Below are positions 1 to 8,606 of a stretch of DNA of 13,740 nucleotides, piece by piece; the first letter of the stretch is position 1, and every line of letters starts with the position of its first letter. Below the pieces are notes generated by a model. The model worked only from the letters and a program-made list of their open reading frames with translations. It did not search any database and was not told the DNA's origin. Both the position numbers and the translations under genes were made by a program. Source of the stretch: an uncultured Eubacteriales bacterium (GTDB lineage Bacteria > Bacillota > Clostridia > UMGS1840); assembly GCA_900555525.1 (NCBI GenBank), contig USLP01000009.1, forward strand, positions 1-13,740, read 5' to 3'.

Positions 1-10
1 CTGCAAGTTG

Positions 11-63
11 TTACTACCTGTTAGTAGTAAAATTAGTAGTAAAAGGGAAAGGGTTACTACTAA
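11..63. repeat. Short inverted-repeat cluster (TTAGTAGTAA)
   Basis: The 10-mer ttagtagtaa occurs directly at 21-30 and 33-42, and its exact reverse complement lies at 54-63. Positions 33-42 and 54-63 can form a perfect 10-bp hairpin with an 11-nt purine-rich loop (43-53). A second smaller hairpin is possible between 11-17 and 24-30. No T-run follows on either strand, so it is not a clear intrinsic terminator. No gene is seen in 1-141. Confidence 0.6.
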
Positions 64-141
64 GGATTGTTTATTAAAAAAGCTGTTATATCTACTGACA
101 CAACGTAAGTAGGTAATCCTCCGTATCTGTTTTTTTGTTTT

Positions 142-386
142 TTATTCTGCTACAATCTCCTTTTTCTTCAGAGATATAAGCTTCCGCTGTCTTCTCAAGC
201 GGTTCCTTTGTCTTCTACAATGTGATCCAATGCAGCCAGCGGCTCAAGTCCTTTCTCCTTCGCGATTGTCGCACGTGTGCGGCGCTTTGGACGATATGGG
301 CGATACAGGTCTTCTACTGCCACAAGCGTTTCCGCTGCCAGAATCTGTTTCTTTAATTCTTCTGTCAGTCTCTGATTAATATCCAT
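142..386 (-). pseudogene. tex: Remnant of Tex-family S1 RNA-binding protein
   Basis: The first frame (386 down to the stop at 195) encodes 63 residues that read like the N-terminal region of Tex, a transcription accessory protein of about 700 residues that binds RNA. The conserved stretches LVAVEDLYRPYRPKRRTRAT and IAKEKGLEPLAAL are clear. The normal 60-80 residues between the start MDI and this region are missing. Before the stop the match shifts frame: at 208-158 the next frame reads KEPLEKTAEAYISEEKG, again Tex. A third frame ends with EIVAE and a stop at 142-144. So the copy is internally deleted, frameshifted and lacks the catalytic-like and S1 domains. It starts 5 bp after the stop of the upstream solute-binding gene. 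It could be a true pseudogene or damage at a contig end. Confidence 0.72.
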
Positions 387-391
387 TCTTT

Positions 392-2122
392 TTAGTTCTT
401 TCCACTTTCATAGGCGTTCTGCACCTGTTCGGTCAGCACTTTTCCACCGTTTGCATACCATTCTGCCACAAAAGTATCAAAGTAATCCACTGGTTTCTCC
501 CCACTAATGATCTGAAGAAATGCTTCCTGTTCCAGTTCCTGTAATTCTTGCGGAATTTCTGCATTTACATTTTCCAGAGGCAATGTCGATGTACTTGTTA
601 TTCCTGCCTTCTGCAGTTCCCCCAGAGCCTGAATTCTTGACGCATACGCCGCCCATCCATTCGCAGTTGTCAGCTGTCCATTCAAGTAAGATTTGCATGT
701 ATTAAAATAAGACTTTTCCAAACCGCTAAGCTCTGATACATCAAGCGTCTTATCCAGTGCTGCCTGAATATGTTCTGTCGTACGGTAAAGTGCATCCTCA
801 TAATCCACATTAATATTCAGTGGCCGGGCCGTCGGATCTACATTAATAGAAAAATAATCATTCACTTCTCTTGCCGCACTATCATTTGCATATCTAGACT
901 GATCAAAAATCGCACTCACATACTTTGCTACAATTTCCGGATGCTCATATCCTTTACGCACCACCACATACATCCACTGGTCATACGATTCAAAAACTGA
1001 TATCTTCTGCGTCTCATTTACCTGTTCTTTGTCTAAAAGATACGGTTTCCACTCTGCATTTGAATCGACATTATATGCTGCACTCAACGGGTTATTCGGA
1101 GCCCACCAGCGTCCACAGATAGCACCGCAATGTCCGGTTTTTAACAGATCATCTATGTTTTCCGTCTTTCGTAGCAGGAATCTCTGGTCGAGTATCTCAT
1201 CCTCATATAGATTGTGAAGTTTCAAAAGCGCTTCTTTTGTTTCCTGTGTTACTGACCCATAAACTACATTTCCATTTTTATCCAGGATCCAGTGACATGG
1301 CATTGCACCGGCATGTATAAAAGTTGCATCCACTCCATAAGTCTGATCCGCACCGGCAACCACGTCTGTACTACAGGCAAGGCCGATTGTCTGACCGTCT
1401 CCTGCTGCATCCTGTTCTACAAATGCCCGGATCACTTCCAACGCTTCTCCTACTGTTTCCGGTTCCTTTAATCCCAACTTCTCAATCCAGTCTTTCCGCA
1501 GCCAAAGAAGCGGCGTTCCATCGTCAATCACCGTATTCGGAAATGCATATAGCTTTCCATCCACGGTTGCAGACTGTAAAAGAGAATCTCCATAACTTTC
1601 ATACATTTCTTTGATCGTATCTGTCGTACACTCTTCATACGTTTCTGTAAGTTCTTCGATCAGGCCTGCTTCAATCAGGCGGAGCAGGTTATCTCTTCCC
1701 TTCACAACAAGCACGTCTGGAATATCACGATCTTCAATCGCTACATTGACCGCCTCTTCATAAGTATTGCCATCCTGCAATTCAAAGACATCTTCATTCT
1801 GAATATTAAGTATTTTCTTCAAATATCTCGTATATGCATTATTTTCGTACGTATTTCCTACAGGAAGATTCGAATTATTCGCCCCTGCAATCTTGCCAAG
1901 TGTATAGGTAACAGTCTCAGGATATTTCCCAAGTGGTGTATGCATCGCTTTATACATCAGCTTTCTTTTCACTTCAACTGCATTGCTTGCACCAGACTCA
2001 CTTTGGGATGCTTCTAACTGTTCCATCTGTCTTTGACTTTCCTTCGTCTCAAAATAGGTTCCGCACCAAAGCATCAGCAATAAAATTAATGCAAAATGGG
2101 CTGAGAGAATTCGCTTTTTCAT
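392..2122 (-). CDS. ABC transporter extracellular solute-binding protein (sugar type)
   Basis: These 576 residues start at the internal ATG at 2120-2122. The protein would capture a sugar or oligosaccharide outside the membrane and deliver it to an ABC permease. The N-terminus is MKKR followed by a hydrophobic stretch and Cys20, but the residue before the cysteine is Trp (LMLWC), a poor lipobox, so lipid anchoring is uncertain. The mature part has the features of family-1 binding proteins: a periplasmic-binding fold with DGKLYAFP near its first third, LWLRKDWIEKLGLKEPETV (typical hinge-side helix), a DAAGDGQTIGL segment resembling the family's D-x-D-G-N-G loop, and an acidic C-terminal helix ending in ESGKN. 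The length fits the large Lachnospiraceae sugar-binding proteins. No permease or ATPase gene is next to it. Only a weak purine-rich stretch precedes the ATG, consistent with the native upstream region being lost at the joint. Confidence 0.8.
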   Translation of the reverse strand: MKKRILSAHFALILLLMLWCGTYFETKESQRQMEQLEASQSESGASNAVEVKRKLMYKAMHTPLGKYPETVTYTLGKIAGANNSNLPVGNTYENNAYTRYLKKILNIQNEDVFELQDGNTYEEAVNVAIEDRDIPDVLVVKGRDNLLRLIEAGLIEELTETYEECTTDTIKEMYESYGDSLLQSATVDGKLYAFPNTVIDDGTPLLWLRKDWIEKLGLKEPETVGEALEVIRAFVEQDAAGDGQTIGLACSTDVVAGADQTYGVDATFIHAGAMPCHWILDKNGNVVYGSVTQETKEALLKLHNLYEDEILDQRFLLRKTENIDDLLKTGHCGAICGRWWAPNNPLSAAYNVDSNAEWKPYLLDKEQVNETQKISVFESYDQWMYVVVRKGYEHPEIVAKYVSAIFDQSRYANDSAAREVNDYFSINVDPTARPLNINVDYEDALYRTTEHIQAALDKTLDVSELSGLEKSYFNTCKSYLNGQLTTANGWAAYASRIQALGELQKAGITSTSTLPLENVNAEIPQELQELEQEAFLQIISGEKPVDYFDTFVAEWYANGGKVLTEQVQNAYESGKN

Positions 2123-3985
2123 ATCGTTTTTCAGGCTTAAACCGAGTGAAATGCCTATATCGTTATAGTCGATTGCTTTTTGACAGTTTACTGTCAAATT
2201 GTTGTAAGCCGAATTATAAACTCCGCCGTTAAAAAGTATCGAACGCTGAATCTTTTCAAAAATATTTCCGTATACCTCAAAGCCTACCGCGCTACCGTCC
2301 ACATACACTCCCGTTGAACCGAGCCCGAGACTTTCGTCCACTACCATGTCGTGAATATAATTATATCTTACGACGTTTCCCCAGCTGTCGTTTCTGTGAT
2401 ACGTATATATGGCTCCGCAGTCGCCCGTTTCCCGGCACACGTCGGAAATATCGTTAAATTCTATTATACATTCCGTCCAATAGCCTGCAATTCCCTCATG
2501 GGGAGCGTCATAAATTTTGTTGTAGGCAACCGTTACACCGCACGCAGAGCCGAGCTTTACTGCGTCCTGATACGTTCTTTGTATCTGTCCGAAGCGGTGA
2601 ATTTCGTTGTTCTCCACCTTTGTATTTGAATGTTTAAGCTGATAATATGCGCCGTTTCTGACGCTTATGCCCGTTGAACCGATATTGTAAATATGGTTGC
2701 TTACAATATTTAAGTTATAGCAGCCTACAGGCTGGTCGGGCATATACGGCAAATCCCATTCGTAGGACGTATCTTTTTCGTCATATGCTATTTTTATTGC
2801 GTCAATTGCTATATTCTTTATTTCGTTGTAGGCAATTGTTACATCATGTCCGCCCCATACGTAAATACCGTATCCCGAACCGTTTTTCAAATTAAATCCC
2901 GAAAATGTAACGTACGAAACATCGTTAAAATCTACGAGCGGATTTTTATTATGCGCTACTTCAAGCGTTTCGGGAGTCTTTGACGGATTTTGATAATAAT
3001 AAAATATCCCCGTATTATAATCATAGAAATACTCGTTGTCATGGTCAAGCTCTTCAAAAATGTTTTCCATATAGAAACGTCTGTCCTTGCGTACGCCGTA
3101 TGCGAGATAGCCCGAAAGAGAAACAGTGCCGTCCGCTTTGTTTATCGATACTTTATTGCAGTTTTCCGCCCAATCCATATTCCACCAGCCGAATGCCCAT
3201 ATATTTCCCGTATCCTGCCAGCTTTCCACACGCTTATCGGTATATTTAAATTCTGCCGAGGTTGACTGTTCCTCCGTTCCCGAAAGGACCGTACCCGTAA
3301 GCATTGCCTGCGGTCTGTTGTCGGAATCTCTGTTGGGATAACGTGCCAAATCCATAAGCGAATCATCAAGATAAATCTGCGGTGAAAGTCCTCCGACACG
3401 CTGTATGCCGTCTTCGGGATATTCTTCGGTTGCCATATTTACGCCGTAGCCCTTTGTAATAATCGGAGATACCGTTATTCCGAGCGCCGCAAAATTAATC
3501 TGACGTACGTTGGCTTTTGCGTCGTCGAAAATAAGTCTGTTAAGGAGCGCTTTATCCGTCACGAGCGTTGCCTGATTTAAATTAACGGAATAACCGCCGT
3601 TTAAAATAACCTTTTCGTCCATATAACGCTTATAAACTATCGGGCAGTCCTCGCTTCCCGAATCCTCCTTATCGAGAACAAAGCTGTATTCCGTGAAATC
3701 ATAGCTGCCGCCCCTTACATTGACGGTTATACCTCCCTTGGGAAGTCCGCTTGTATTTTTAAGGTTTCTTATTGCGTTTTTTGCGCCGTCAAACGTTTTA
3801 AACGGCAAATCTGCCGTACCGGGGTTTGAATCGTTTCCGCTCGTTGCGACAAAATATTCAACGGCTGCGTTACCTGCAGGCTCGGGCAGTGAATTTTCGA
3901 TTCTGTCCTCCGCAAAAACAGAGGTATATGAAAATAATACCGTAAGAGCTGTCAAAACCGCATAAATTCTTTTTATGTTTCTCAT
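392..3985 (-). CDS. Chimeric ORF: beta-helix protein fused to ABC solute-binding protein
   Basis: One uninterrupted frame of 1197 codons. Residues 1-621 are a secreted right-handed beta-helix protein. Residues 622-1197 are a complete extracellular solute-binding protein that begins with its own methionine, lysine-rich leader and hydrophobic segment. A membrane-type leader in the middle of a secreted enzyme makes no structural sense, and neither family is known to me in this arrangement. I therefore read the frame as a joint between two unrelated sequences that happens to stay open, probably an assembly chimera. The two halves are described separately. The start at 3985 is supported by a strong GGAGGAGG (3991-3998) 5 nt upstream. 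Confidence 0.85.
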   Translation of the reverse strand: MRNIKRIYAVLTALTVLFSYTSVFAEDRIENSLPEPAGNAAVEYFVATSGNDSNPGTADLPFKTFDGAKNAIRNLKNTSGLPKGGITVNVRGGSYDFTEYSFVLDKEDSGSEDCPIVYKRYMDEKVILNGGYSVNLNQATLVTDKALLNRLIFDDAKANVRQINFAALGITVSPIITKGYGVNMATEEYPEDGIQRVGGLSPQIYLDDSLMDLARYPNRDSDNRPQAMLTGTVLSGTEEQSTSAEFKYTDKRVESWQDTGNIWAFGWWNMDWAENCNKVSINKADGTVSLSGYLAYGVRKDRRFYMENIFEELDHDNEYFYDYNTGIFYYYQNPSKTPETLEVAHNKNPLVDFNDVSYVTFSGFNLKNGSGYGIYVWGGHDVTIAYNEIKNIAIDAIKIAYDEKDTSYEWDLPYMPDQPVGCYNLNIVSNHIYNIGSTGISVRNGAYYQLKHSNTKVENNEIHRFGQIQRTYQDAVKLGSACGVTVAYNKIYDAPHEGIAGYWTECIIEFNDISDVCRETGDCGAIYTYHRNDSWGNVVRYNYIHDMVVDESLGLGSTGVYVDGSAVGFEVYGNIFEKIQRSILFNGGVYNSAYNNLTVNCQKAIDYNDIGISLGLSLKNDMKKRILSAHFALILLLMLWCGTYFETKESQRQMEQLEASQSESGASNAVEVKRKLMYKAMHTPLGKYPETVTYTLGKIAGANNSNLPVGNTYENNAYTRYLKKILNIQNEDVFELQDGNTYEEAVNVAIEDRDIPDVLVVKGRDNLLRLIEAGLIEELTETYEECTTDTIKEMYESYGDSLLQSATVDGKLYAFPNTVIDDGTPLLWLRKDWIEKLGLKEPETVGEALEVIRAFVEQDAAGDGQTIGLACSTDVVAGADQTYGVDATFIHAGAMPCHWILDKNGNVVYGSVTQETKEALLKLHNLYEDEILDQRFLLRKTENIDDLLKTGHCGAICGRWWAPNNPLSAAYNVDSNAEWKPYLLDKEQVNETQKISVFESYDQWMYVVVRKGYEHPEIVAKYVSAIFDQSRYANDSAAREVNDYFSINVDPTARPLNINVDYEDALYRTTEHIQAALDKTLDVSELSGLEKSYFNTCKSYLNGQLTTANGWAAYASRIQALGELQKAGITSTSTLPLENVNAEIPQELQELEQEAFLQIISGEKPVDYFDTFVAEWYANGGKVLTEQVQNAYESGKN
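2115..2145. other. Putative chimeric joint (block A / block B)
   Basis: The protein changes here from beta-helix sequence (…GISLGLSL) to a fresh membrane leader (MKKRILS…) with no linker. The flanking gene sets (Tex plus sugar-binding protein versus SLH surface operon) also differ. The exact base cannot be fixed from sequence alone. Confidence 0.6.
2123..3985 (-). CDS. Secreted right-handed parallel beta-helix protein, 3'-truncated (possibly GH141-like)
   Basis: Residues 1-25 form a signal peptide (MRNIKRIY..., cleavage likely after SVFA). Near residue 44 comes YFVATSGNDSNPGTADLPFK, the opening motif of many beta-helix glycan-active enzymes (pectate-lyase-like, GH120, GH141). The phrase YLDDSLMDLARYPNRD around residues 205-220 resembles the strand-plus-ARxPN motif I associate with GH141-like proteins. 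Residues about 360-610 hold PbH1-type repeats rich in N-x-I/V and G patterns (for example HDVTIAYNEI and NIVSNHIYNI). A catalytic residue cannot be assigned with confidence. The last native residues are probably near GISLGL, so the C-terminal coils are missing. The gene follows the SLH protein by 12 bp, with the ribosome site overlapping the upstream stop, which indicates translational coupling. Predicted role: secreted polysaccharide hydrolase or lyase. A non-catalytic binding helix is the alternative. Confidence 0.75.
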
Positions 3986-3990
3986 AACTG

Positions 3991-3998
3991 CCTCCTCC
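3991..3998 (-). promoter_or_regulatory. Strong ribosome binding site of the beta-helix gene
   Basis: GGAGGAGG on the minus strand lies 5 nt before the ATG at 3983-3985 and overlaps the TAG stop (3998-4000) of the SLH gene. This geometry supports coupled translation of the two surface proteins and fixes the start of the beta-helix gene. Confidence 0.8.
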
Positions 3999-6900
3999 TA
4001 TTTATCCAGCAGGCTTAAAAGCCTTATAATCATAACGGCAACCTGCGCACGTGTTGCATTTTCTTTCGGCGCAAAAACTTTCGGTGTAATCCCCTTCATA
4101 ATACCCAAGCCGACCGCCTGTGCCGCAGAATCCGAAAAGCTCATTTCCGACGTATCGGAAAATGCCGACAAATCCGCTTTTTCGGGAATTTTGCTCGTTT
4201 TTGAAATATATGCGTTTATAACGTAATTGCAAAATTCCTCACGTGTAACCTGCTTGTTCGGCTCAAAATTATAACCTATACCCGTAAATATCTTCGCCTC
4301 GTACGACGCCTGCAAAACACCCGCATACCAATCGTCCTTTGAAACATCGTAGAGTATTCCCTTATACTCCGTATTTTCGTTAAATCCGAGCGCTCTTACT
4401 ATTACGGCGAGCGCTTCCGCTCTCGTCATAAGATTATCGGGCGCATAGCCCGTGCCGTTGCCCTTTACGATACCTTTTTTAGCAAGCTCGTTTATTTCAT
4501 TTTTCGCCCAATGGTCTTTAACATCGGGGAAATATTCCTGTTCGGGTTCTTTTTCGGGAACGGTCGGAACAAATTCATTTTGCTGTACGGATTTATTTAT
4601 AAGTCCGCCTCCTCCGCCTCCGCCGCCCGAGCCTGAGCCGCCTCCCGAGCCTGCTGTACCGTTTTCCTTTATTTTTACGCTGTCGGACAAAACAGCCGTG
4701 CCTGTCATAGGCTTAATATTCGTTTTCGGGATAATCTCGCACACGATGTATTTTCCTTTATCGGCGGATTTTACGGTGTATGAAAAGCCCGTGCCGATAA
4801 GCGTTTTTTGAGAAATCGACTGTGTGTAAGAATACCAGCTCGCCTCTGTTCCTATGCTTGCGTTTCCATTTTCGTCCTTAAAATCATACGTAACGGTAAG
4901 CGTTTTGCCTACGCTTGCGCCGCCTGTTATGCGTACATTTTCCGCTTTAGGTGCTGAAGGCGCCTTAACGCTCAATTTTACCTCCTGCGCATCATCTCCG
5001 AGCTCGCCTGTATTTTTAACCTTTATCGTGATGTCAAGCGTTTTTTCCGTATCGTCCTCCGTAAGCGTGTATTCCTTACCGCTTGCGACAATCATATTTC
5101 CTCTTTTCCATATTATACTCGTGCCGTTTTCTTCGTCCATGTTGGCGTCATAATATGTATATTCCACTGTAATCCTGTCGCCCGATTCTATATCGGAAAG
5201 AGGTTTATTTGCGGTGATTTTTACGTCCCGTGCCACAGGTGCGCAGGCATATGTTGCGCTGTTTGACCACATAAGCTCACCCTTTACGGTTTTTCCGCTT
5301 ATAACTCCCGATTCCGACATTGGAACAACGCTCGCACGTATAAATGAATTTTCATCCTCCGCTTTAACAGTATATGTTTTTAAATTATCGTTTGTAAGTT
5401 TTTCCCAATTTTGGTTATCCGAGGATTTATACCAAATAATTTCACTGTCTTTTTCGTTCACGCCGTTCGGGTCGTAATAGACATACGTAAGCGTTAGCGT
5501 ATTTCCCGCTTTCACAACGCCCGAAAGCTTAACGTTTTCCGCCTGCGGTATTCCCAAAGCGCCTATTTTTCCCTCCGTTACGGCGGAAAACGTATTTTTT
5601 CCGTAAGGCGCCTGCGTTGAAACGGGCGTAATTTCACATTTTATATAATTTCCAAGGTCGGAATTTCTGACGGTGTATTCCTTTGCGTTGGCGCCGCTTA
5701 TTTCCGTCCAACTGTCCCCGTTTTCCGACTTATACCAGCGGTATAAAAATTTATTGGTGTCCGCTGTGCCGTTCACGGCGGAAAATTCATATACAGCTTC
5801 AAGCTTTCCGCCGACTGCGGCAGTATTTTTAAATTTCATATTTGAAAGCAACGGATATTCTGTATCATAAAGCATACCGTAAAAATCAACGCCGACATCG
5901 CATTTGAAATATCTGTAAAGTCCACCCGACCGAATTTCTATGCTGTTTTCGCCCGATACCGTATTTTCAATCGTTCCCAAAAGCGTCCAATTTGTATTAT
6001 CGTTTGAGCCGTAAATCTTCTTTCCGTTATAAGCGGACGGATTATTCGTATCAAACTTAACGCACGCTAAATTTTCGGGATATGTGCTTCCTATATCCAA
6101 AACTCCCGAATCAGTTTTGCCCAAAAGCTTAAACTCGGCAGGATATGTTACATATCCGGACTTCTTTTCGTAAAATTCAAGCTCGGCAACACGTCCCGTT
6201 GAAACACCTCTTAACGAAAAGGCTTTATACTTTTTGAAATTATCCATCGGCACGGTATACCATTTGTATTCGTGCGCTTTATCCGATTTATATAAAATAT
6301 CAAAGTTTACAAAATCGTTTGTTCCCTCTATAATCATAGCGTCCGACATGCTCGGTGCGTCCTTCGCCGTATGGTAGCGGAATTTATCAAGGCTGTGCGT
6401 TTCTCCGTCGGGAAACGTAAATATTACCCTTGTTTCGGGAGCAAGCTCAAAATACGGTCTTGATTCTATGTTGCCGTCAAAGCAAGCATGAAAGTTCGGA
6501 TATTCAAACGTAAATCTCGTAAGCTTTTCATATTTCGATTCCAAAACGGCAGTCGGAAACGTAAATCTTACCTCCTCGCCCTTTACGTCGGGCGACACGG
6601 AATACGGCGTAACACCAAAGGAGATAACCTTTCCGACGTCCTCGTCCGTAAGCGTGTAGCTGTCGGAATCGGCGTCCTCTATCGCTGTATCCCCTCTATA
6701 CCACCTAAGCGTCTGTGTTGTCGCATGACCGTCAAGGTCAACTGTTGTATACGAGCCGCGAAGCGTTTCACCTGCGTGAAGCTCACCCTCAGCGATTACG
6801 TTTTCCGCCGTCGGAATATTGTCAAGCGCAACCTCAATATCGTTGCTCTTAACCTCTCCTCCCGTTCTTGACGAAACGACCGCATAGTATGTTCCGGCTT

Positions 6901-8563
6901 TTTGGGGAATTATCTCGGCTTTTGTTTCATTTTCTATCAATTCACCGCCGCAGTACCATTTTATTATACTTTCGGCATAAGCGGGACGTATATTATATGT
7001 GAGCTTAAGCGGTACGCCGGTAACGCCGTCGCCCGATACGTTCACATTCGTTATAACGGCATAGCTTCCGTCGTTGCGGTCTCCGTACAGCTTAAACTCG
7101 GAAACGCAGTTGTAATCGCACGAAAATTTAAACCAATTATAATATTTGTCCGCCGATACCGCAGTATCGTTTTCGTTTATATCGGCTATTTTTTCATAGG
7201 CATTGCCGTCGACAGACGCATAGAGAACGCCCGTAAGAGCCTCCGAATCGCCGAGCACGCTTACCGTACACGGCTTATAAAGCTCATTTTCACCCGTATA
7301 AATTATGAAAGCGTTTTCATTTTGTTCGCTTGCTCTTGCGTATGTGGTCTCATCGCCGTCAAATGCCTTATACCATTCGTTTCCGCTCTCAAAGTTACCC
7401 TCCGCCGTGATTTTACCCGTAATTTCGACGTTGGTTTTTTCTTTTTCACTGTCCGAAGCTGTGATTTTCGCCTCAAAAACAGACGGAACGGCGCAGTCCT
7501 CGATTTTTATATAACGCCATTTTTCTTCGCTTGCAGCATTTATTTCCGTTTCTTGCGCCTTATACGCTTTTGTTACCGTTGCAAGCGGATAATAATTAAC
7601 CTTATCGTTTGAGCCGTAAACAGTTTTTCCGAATATTTCTTCATTTTCTTCTCTTAAATTAATTTTTACGGATTTTATCGAAAATTTCTCGTTTTCTTCG
7701 AAATCGGCAATATAGGAATATCCGCCGTTTTCCTTTACCGTTTCAAAGCTTAAATCAATCGCGTCGCCGTTTTCATGCATTGCGGTTATTTCGCCTGCGG
7801 AAATTGTATTTATGCCCGAAAGTGAAAAAATATGAACGCCCTGGTCTATTGAAACAACCTTTCCGAACGTTATCGATTTTACTGTTTTGCCCTGTTCGGG
7901 TTCTATGTAATATTCATAAACATACGTATAGCTATTTCTTACATAACCGCCCTTTCCGTCAGGTCCGACAGCCTCAACTCCTGCGAAAACATTTTTTTGT
8001 CCCTTGGAATTCCAGCTGTAGGCGCCGCCCATAACGCTTGTACCCGTTGAGCTTACTATGGGAGTTTCGCTGTTTACGCTTCCGTCCGTATATTCAACGC
8101 TTACGCTGTAATCGCCCGTTCCGTTATGAGCCGTAGCTAAAAAGTATATTTTTTCAAAAGCTTTATTAACGTCGACCGTTACAGCTCCCGAACCCGTAAA
8201 AATATTTGTCGGGGTCATAACGCCTCCGTTGGCGCTCTGTGCGGGCGCATAAAGATTATACATTTTGTATGACGCGCTATCGGTAGAAAAGATACCGGTA
8301 TCTTTTTGAAAAGCTTTAAGCTTTTCAAACTGCTCCAAATCAAAGCCTCCGCCGTTTGAAAGATTTGTCCAGCTTGCTCCCGTCGGAATTTTTTCCCCCT
8401 CTTTTGAAAATGTGTCCGCATTCAGCCAAGGCGAAATATCAATAGTCTGCGACACAGGTATAAGCTCTGCCGCAGCTGCATTTTGCAGCGATATGGGAAT
8501 CAATGCCACCGTCATCATAAAAGCTGTCAAAAATGCTGTTATTTTCAAATTACCGATTTTCAT
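3998..8563 (-). CDS. S-layer-homology surface protein with Ig-like and discoidin-like modules
   Basis: A 1521-residue secreted protein. Residues 1-32 are a signal peptide (MKIGNLKIT… to NAAAA). Residues about 33-265 form an unrecognised beta-rich N-terminal module. Parts of about 270-495 and 680-900 look like F5/8-type (discoidin, CBM32-like) segments, with phrases such as WYKAFDGDETTYARAS, YGSNDKVNYYPLA and YGSNDNTNWTLLG. Ig-like modules of about 95-100 residues begin near 503, 584, 906, 1004, 1105 and 1203, most with an AENV-x(10)-G-x-TL start and a Y-x-V/L…G-x-I/Y-I-x-C/F end. A glycine/serine linker spans about 1305-1322. Three SLH domains follow at about 1344-1395, 1400-1455 and 1464-1521, with TRAEA, TREEF and TRAQV motifs; these bind pyruvylated secondary wall polymer. 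No catalytic domain is visible. Likely role: wall-anchored carbohydrate-binding scaffold. It is first in an operon with the beta-helix gene. AAAGGAA precedes the ATG. Confidence 0.88.
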   Translation of the reverse strand: MKIGNLKITAFLTAFMMTVALIPISLQNAAAAELIPVSQTIDISPWLNADTFSKEGEKIPTGASWTNLSNGGGFDLEQFEKLKAFQKDTGIFSTDSASYKMYNLYAPAQSANGGVMTPTNIFTGSGAVTVDVNKAFEKIYFLATAHNGTGDYSVSVEYTDGSVNSETPIVSSTGTSVMGGAYSWNSKGQKNVFAGVEAVGPDGKGGYVRNSYTYVYEYYIEPEQGKTVKSITFGKVVSIDQGVHIFSLSGINTISAGEITAMHENGDAIDLSFETVKENGGYSYIADFEENEKFSIKSVKINLREENEEIFGKTVYGSNDKVNYYPLATVTKAYKAQETEINAASEEKWRYIKIEDCAVPSVFEAKITASDSEKEKTNVEITGKITAEGNFESGNEWYKAFDGDETTYARASEQNENAFIIYTGENELYKPCTVSVLGDSEALTGVLYASVDGNAYEKIADINENDTAVSADKYYNWFKFSCDYNCVSEFKLYGDRNDGSYAVITNVNVSGDGVTGVPLKLTYNIRPAYAESIIKWYCGGELIENETKAEIIPQKAGTYYAVVSSRTGGEVKSNDIEVALDNIPTAENVIAEGELHAGETLRGSYTTVDLDGHATTQTLRWYRGDTAIEDADSDSYTLTDEDVGKVISFGVTPYSVSPDVKGEEVRFTFPTAVLESKYEKLTRFTFEYPNFHACFDGNIESRPYFELAPETRVIFTFPDGETHSLDKFRYHTAKDAPSMSDAMIIEGTNDFVNFDILYKSDKAHEYKWYTVPMDNFKKYKAFSLRGVSTGRVAELEFYEKKSGYVTYPAEFKLLGKTDSGVLDIGSTYPENLACVKFDTNNPSAYNGKKIYGSNDNTNWTLLGTIENTVSGENSIEIRSGGLYRYFKCDVGVDFYGMLYDTEYPLLSNMKFKNTAAVGGKLEAVYEFSAVNGTADTNKFLYRWYKSENGDSWTEISGANAKEYTVRNSDLGNYIKCEITPVSTQAPYGKNTFSAVTEGKIGALGIPQAENVKLSGVVKAGNTLTLTYVYYDPNGVNEKDSEIIWYKSSDNQNWEKLTNDNLKTYTVKAEDENSFIRASVVPMSESGVISGKTVKGELMWSNSATYACAPVARDVKITANKPLSDIESGDRITVEYTYYDANMDEENGTSIIWKRGNMIVASGKEYTLTEDDTEKTLDITIKVKNTGELGDDAQEVKLSVKAPSAPKAENVRITGGASVGKTLTVTYDFKDENGNASIGTEASWYSYTQSISQKTLIGTGFSYTVKSADKGKYIVCEIIPKTNIKPMTGTAVLSDSVKIKENGTAGSGGGSGSGGGGGGGGLINKSVQQNEFVPTVPEKEPEQEYFPDVKDHWAKNEINELAKKGIVKGNGTGYAPDNLMTRAEALAVIVRALGFNENTEYKGILYDVSKDDWYAGVLQASYEAKIFTGIGYNFEPNKQVTREEFCNYVINAYISKTSKIPEKADLSAFSDTSEMSFSDSAAQAVGLGIMKGITPKVFAPKENATRAQVAVMIIRLLSLLDK
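4606..4652 (-). repeat. Low-complexity Gly/Ser-rich coding tract
   Basis: GGA/GGC-rich codons encode an 18-residue Gly/Ser linker between the last Ig-like module and the SLH anchor. It acts as a flexible spacer between the displayed modules and the cell wall. Such tracts are prone to length change by replication slippage and to assembly error. Confidence 0.75.
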
Positions 8564-8606
8564 ACCGTTATTCCTTTCTTGCGATAAATATAAATTTCAC
8601 ATTTTA

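Noticed and set aside
6902..7612. 236-codon plus-strand ORF opposite the SLH gene
   Set aside because: No ribosome site or recognisable domain. It lies wholly within a clearly coding minus-strand gene and its composition is that of a codon-bias shadow.
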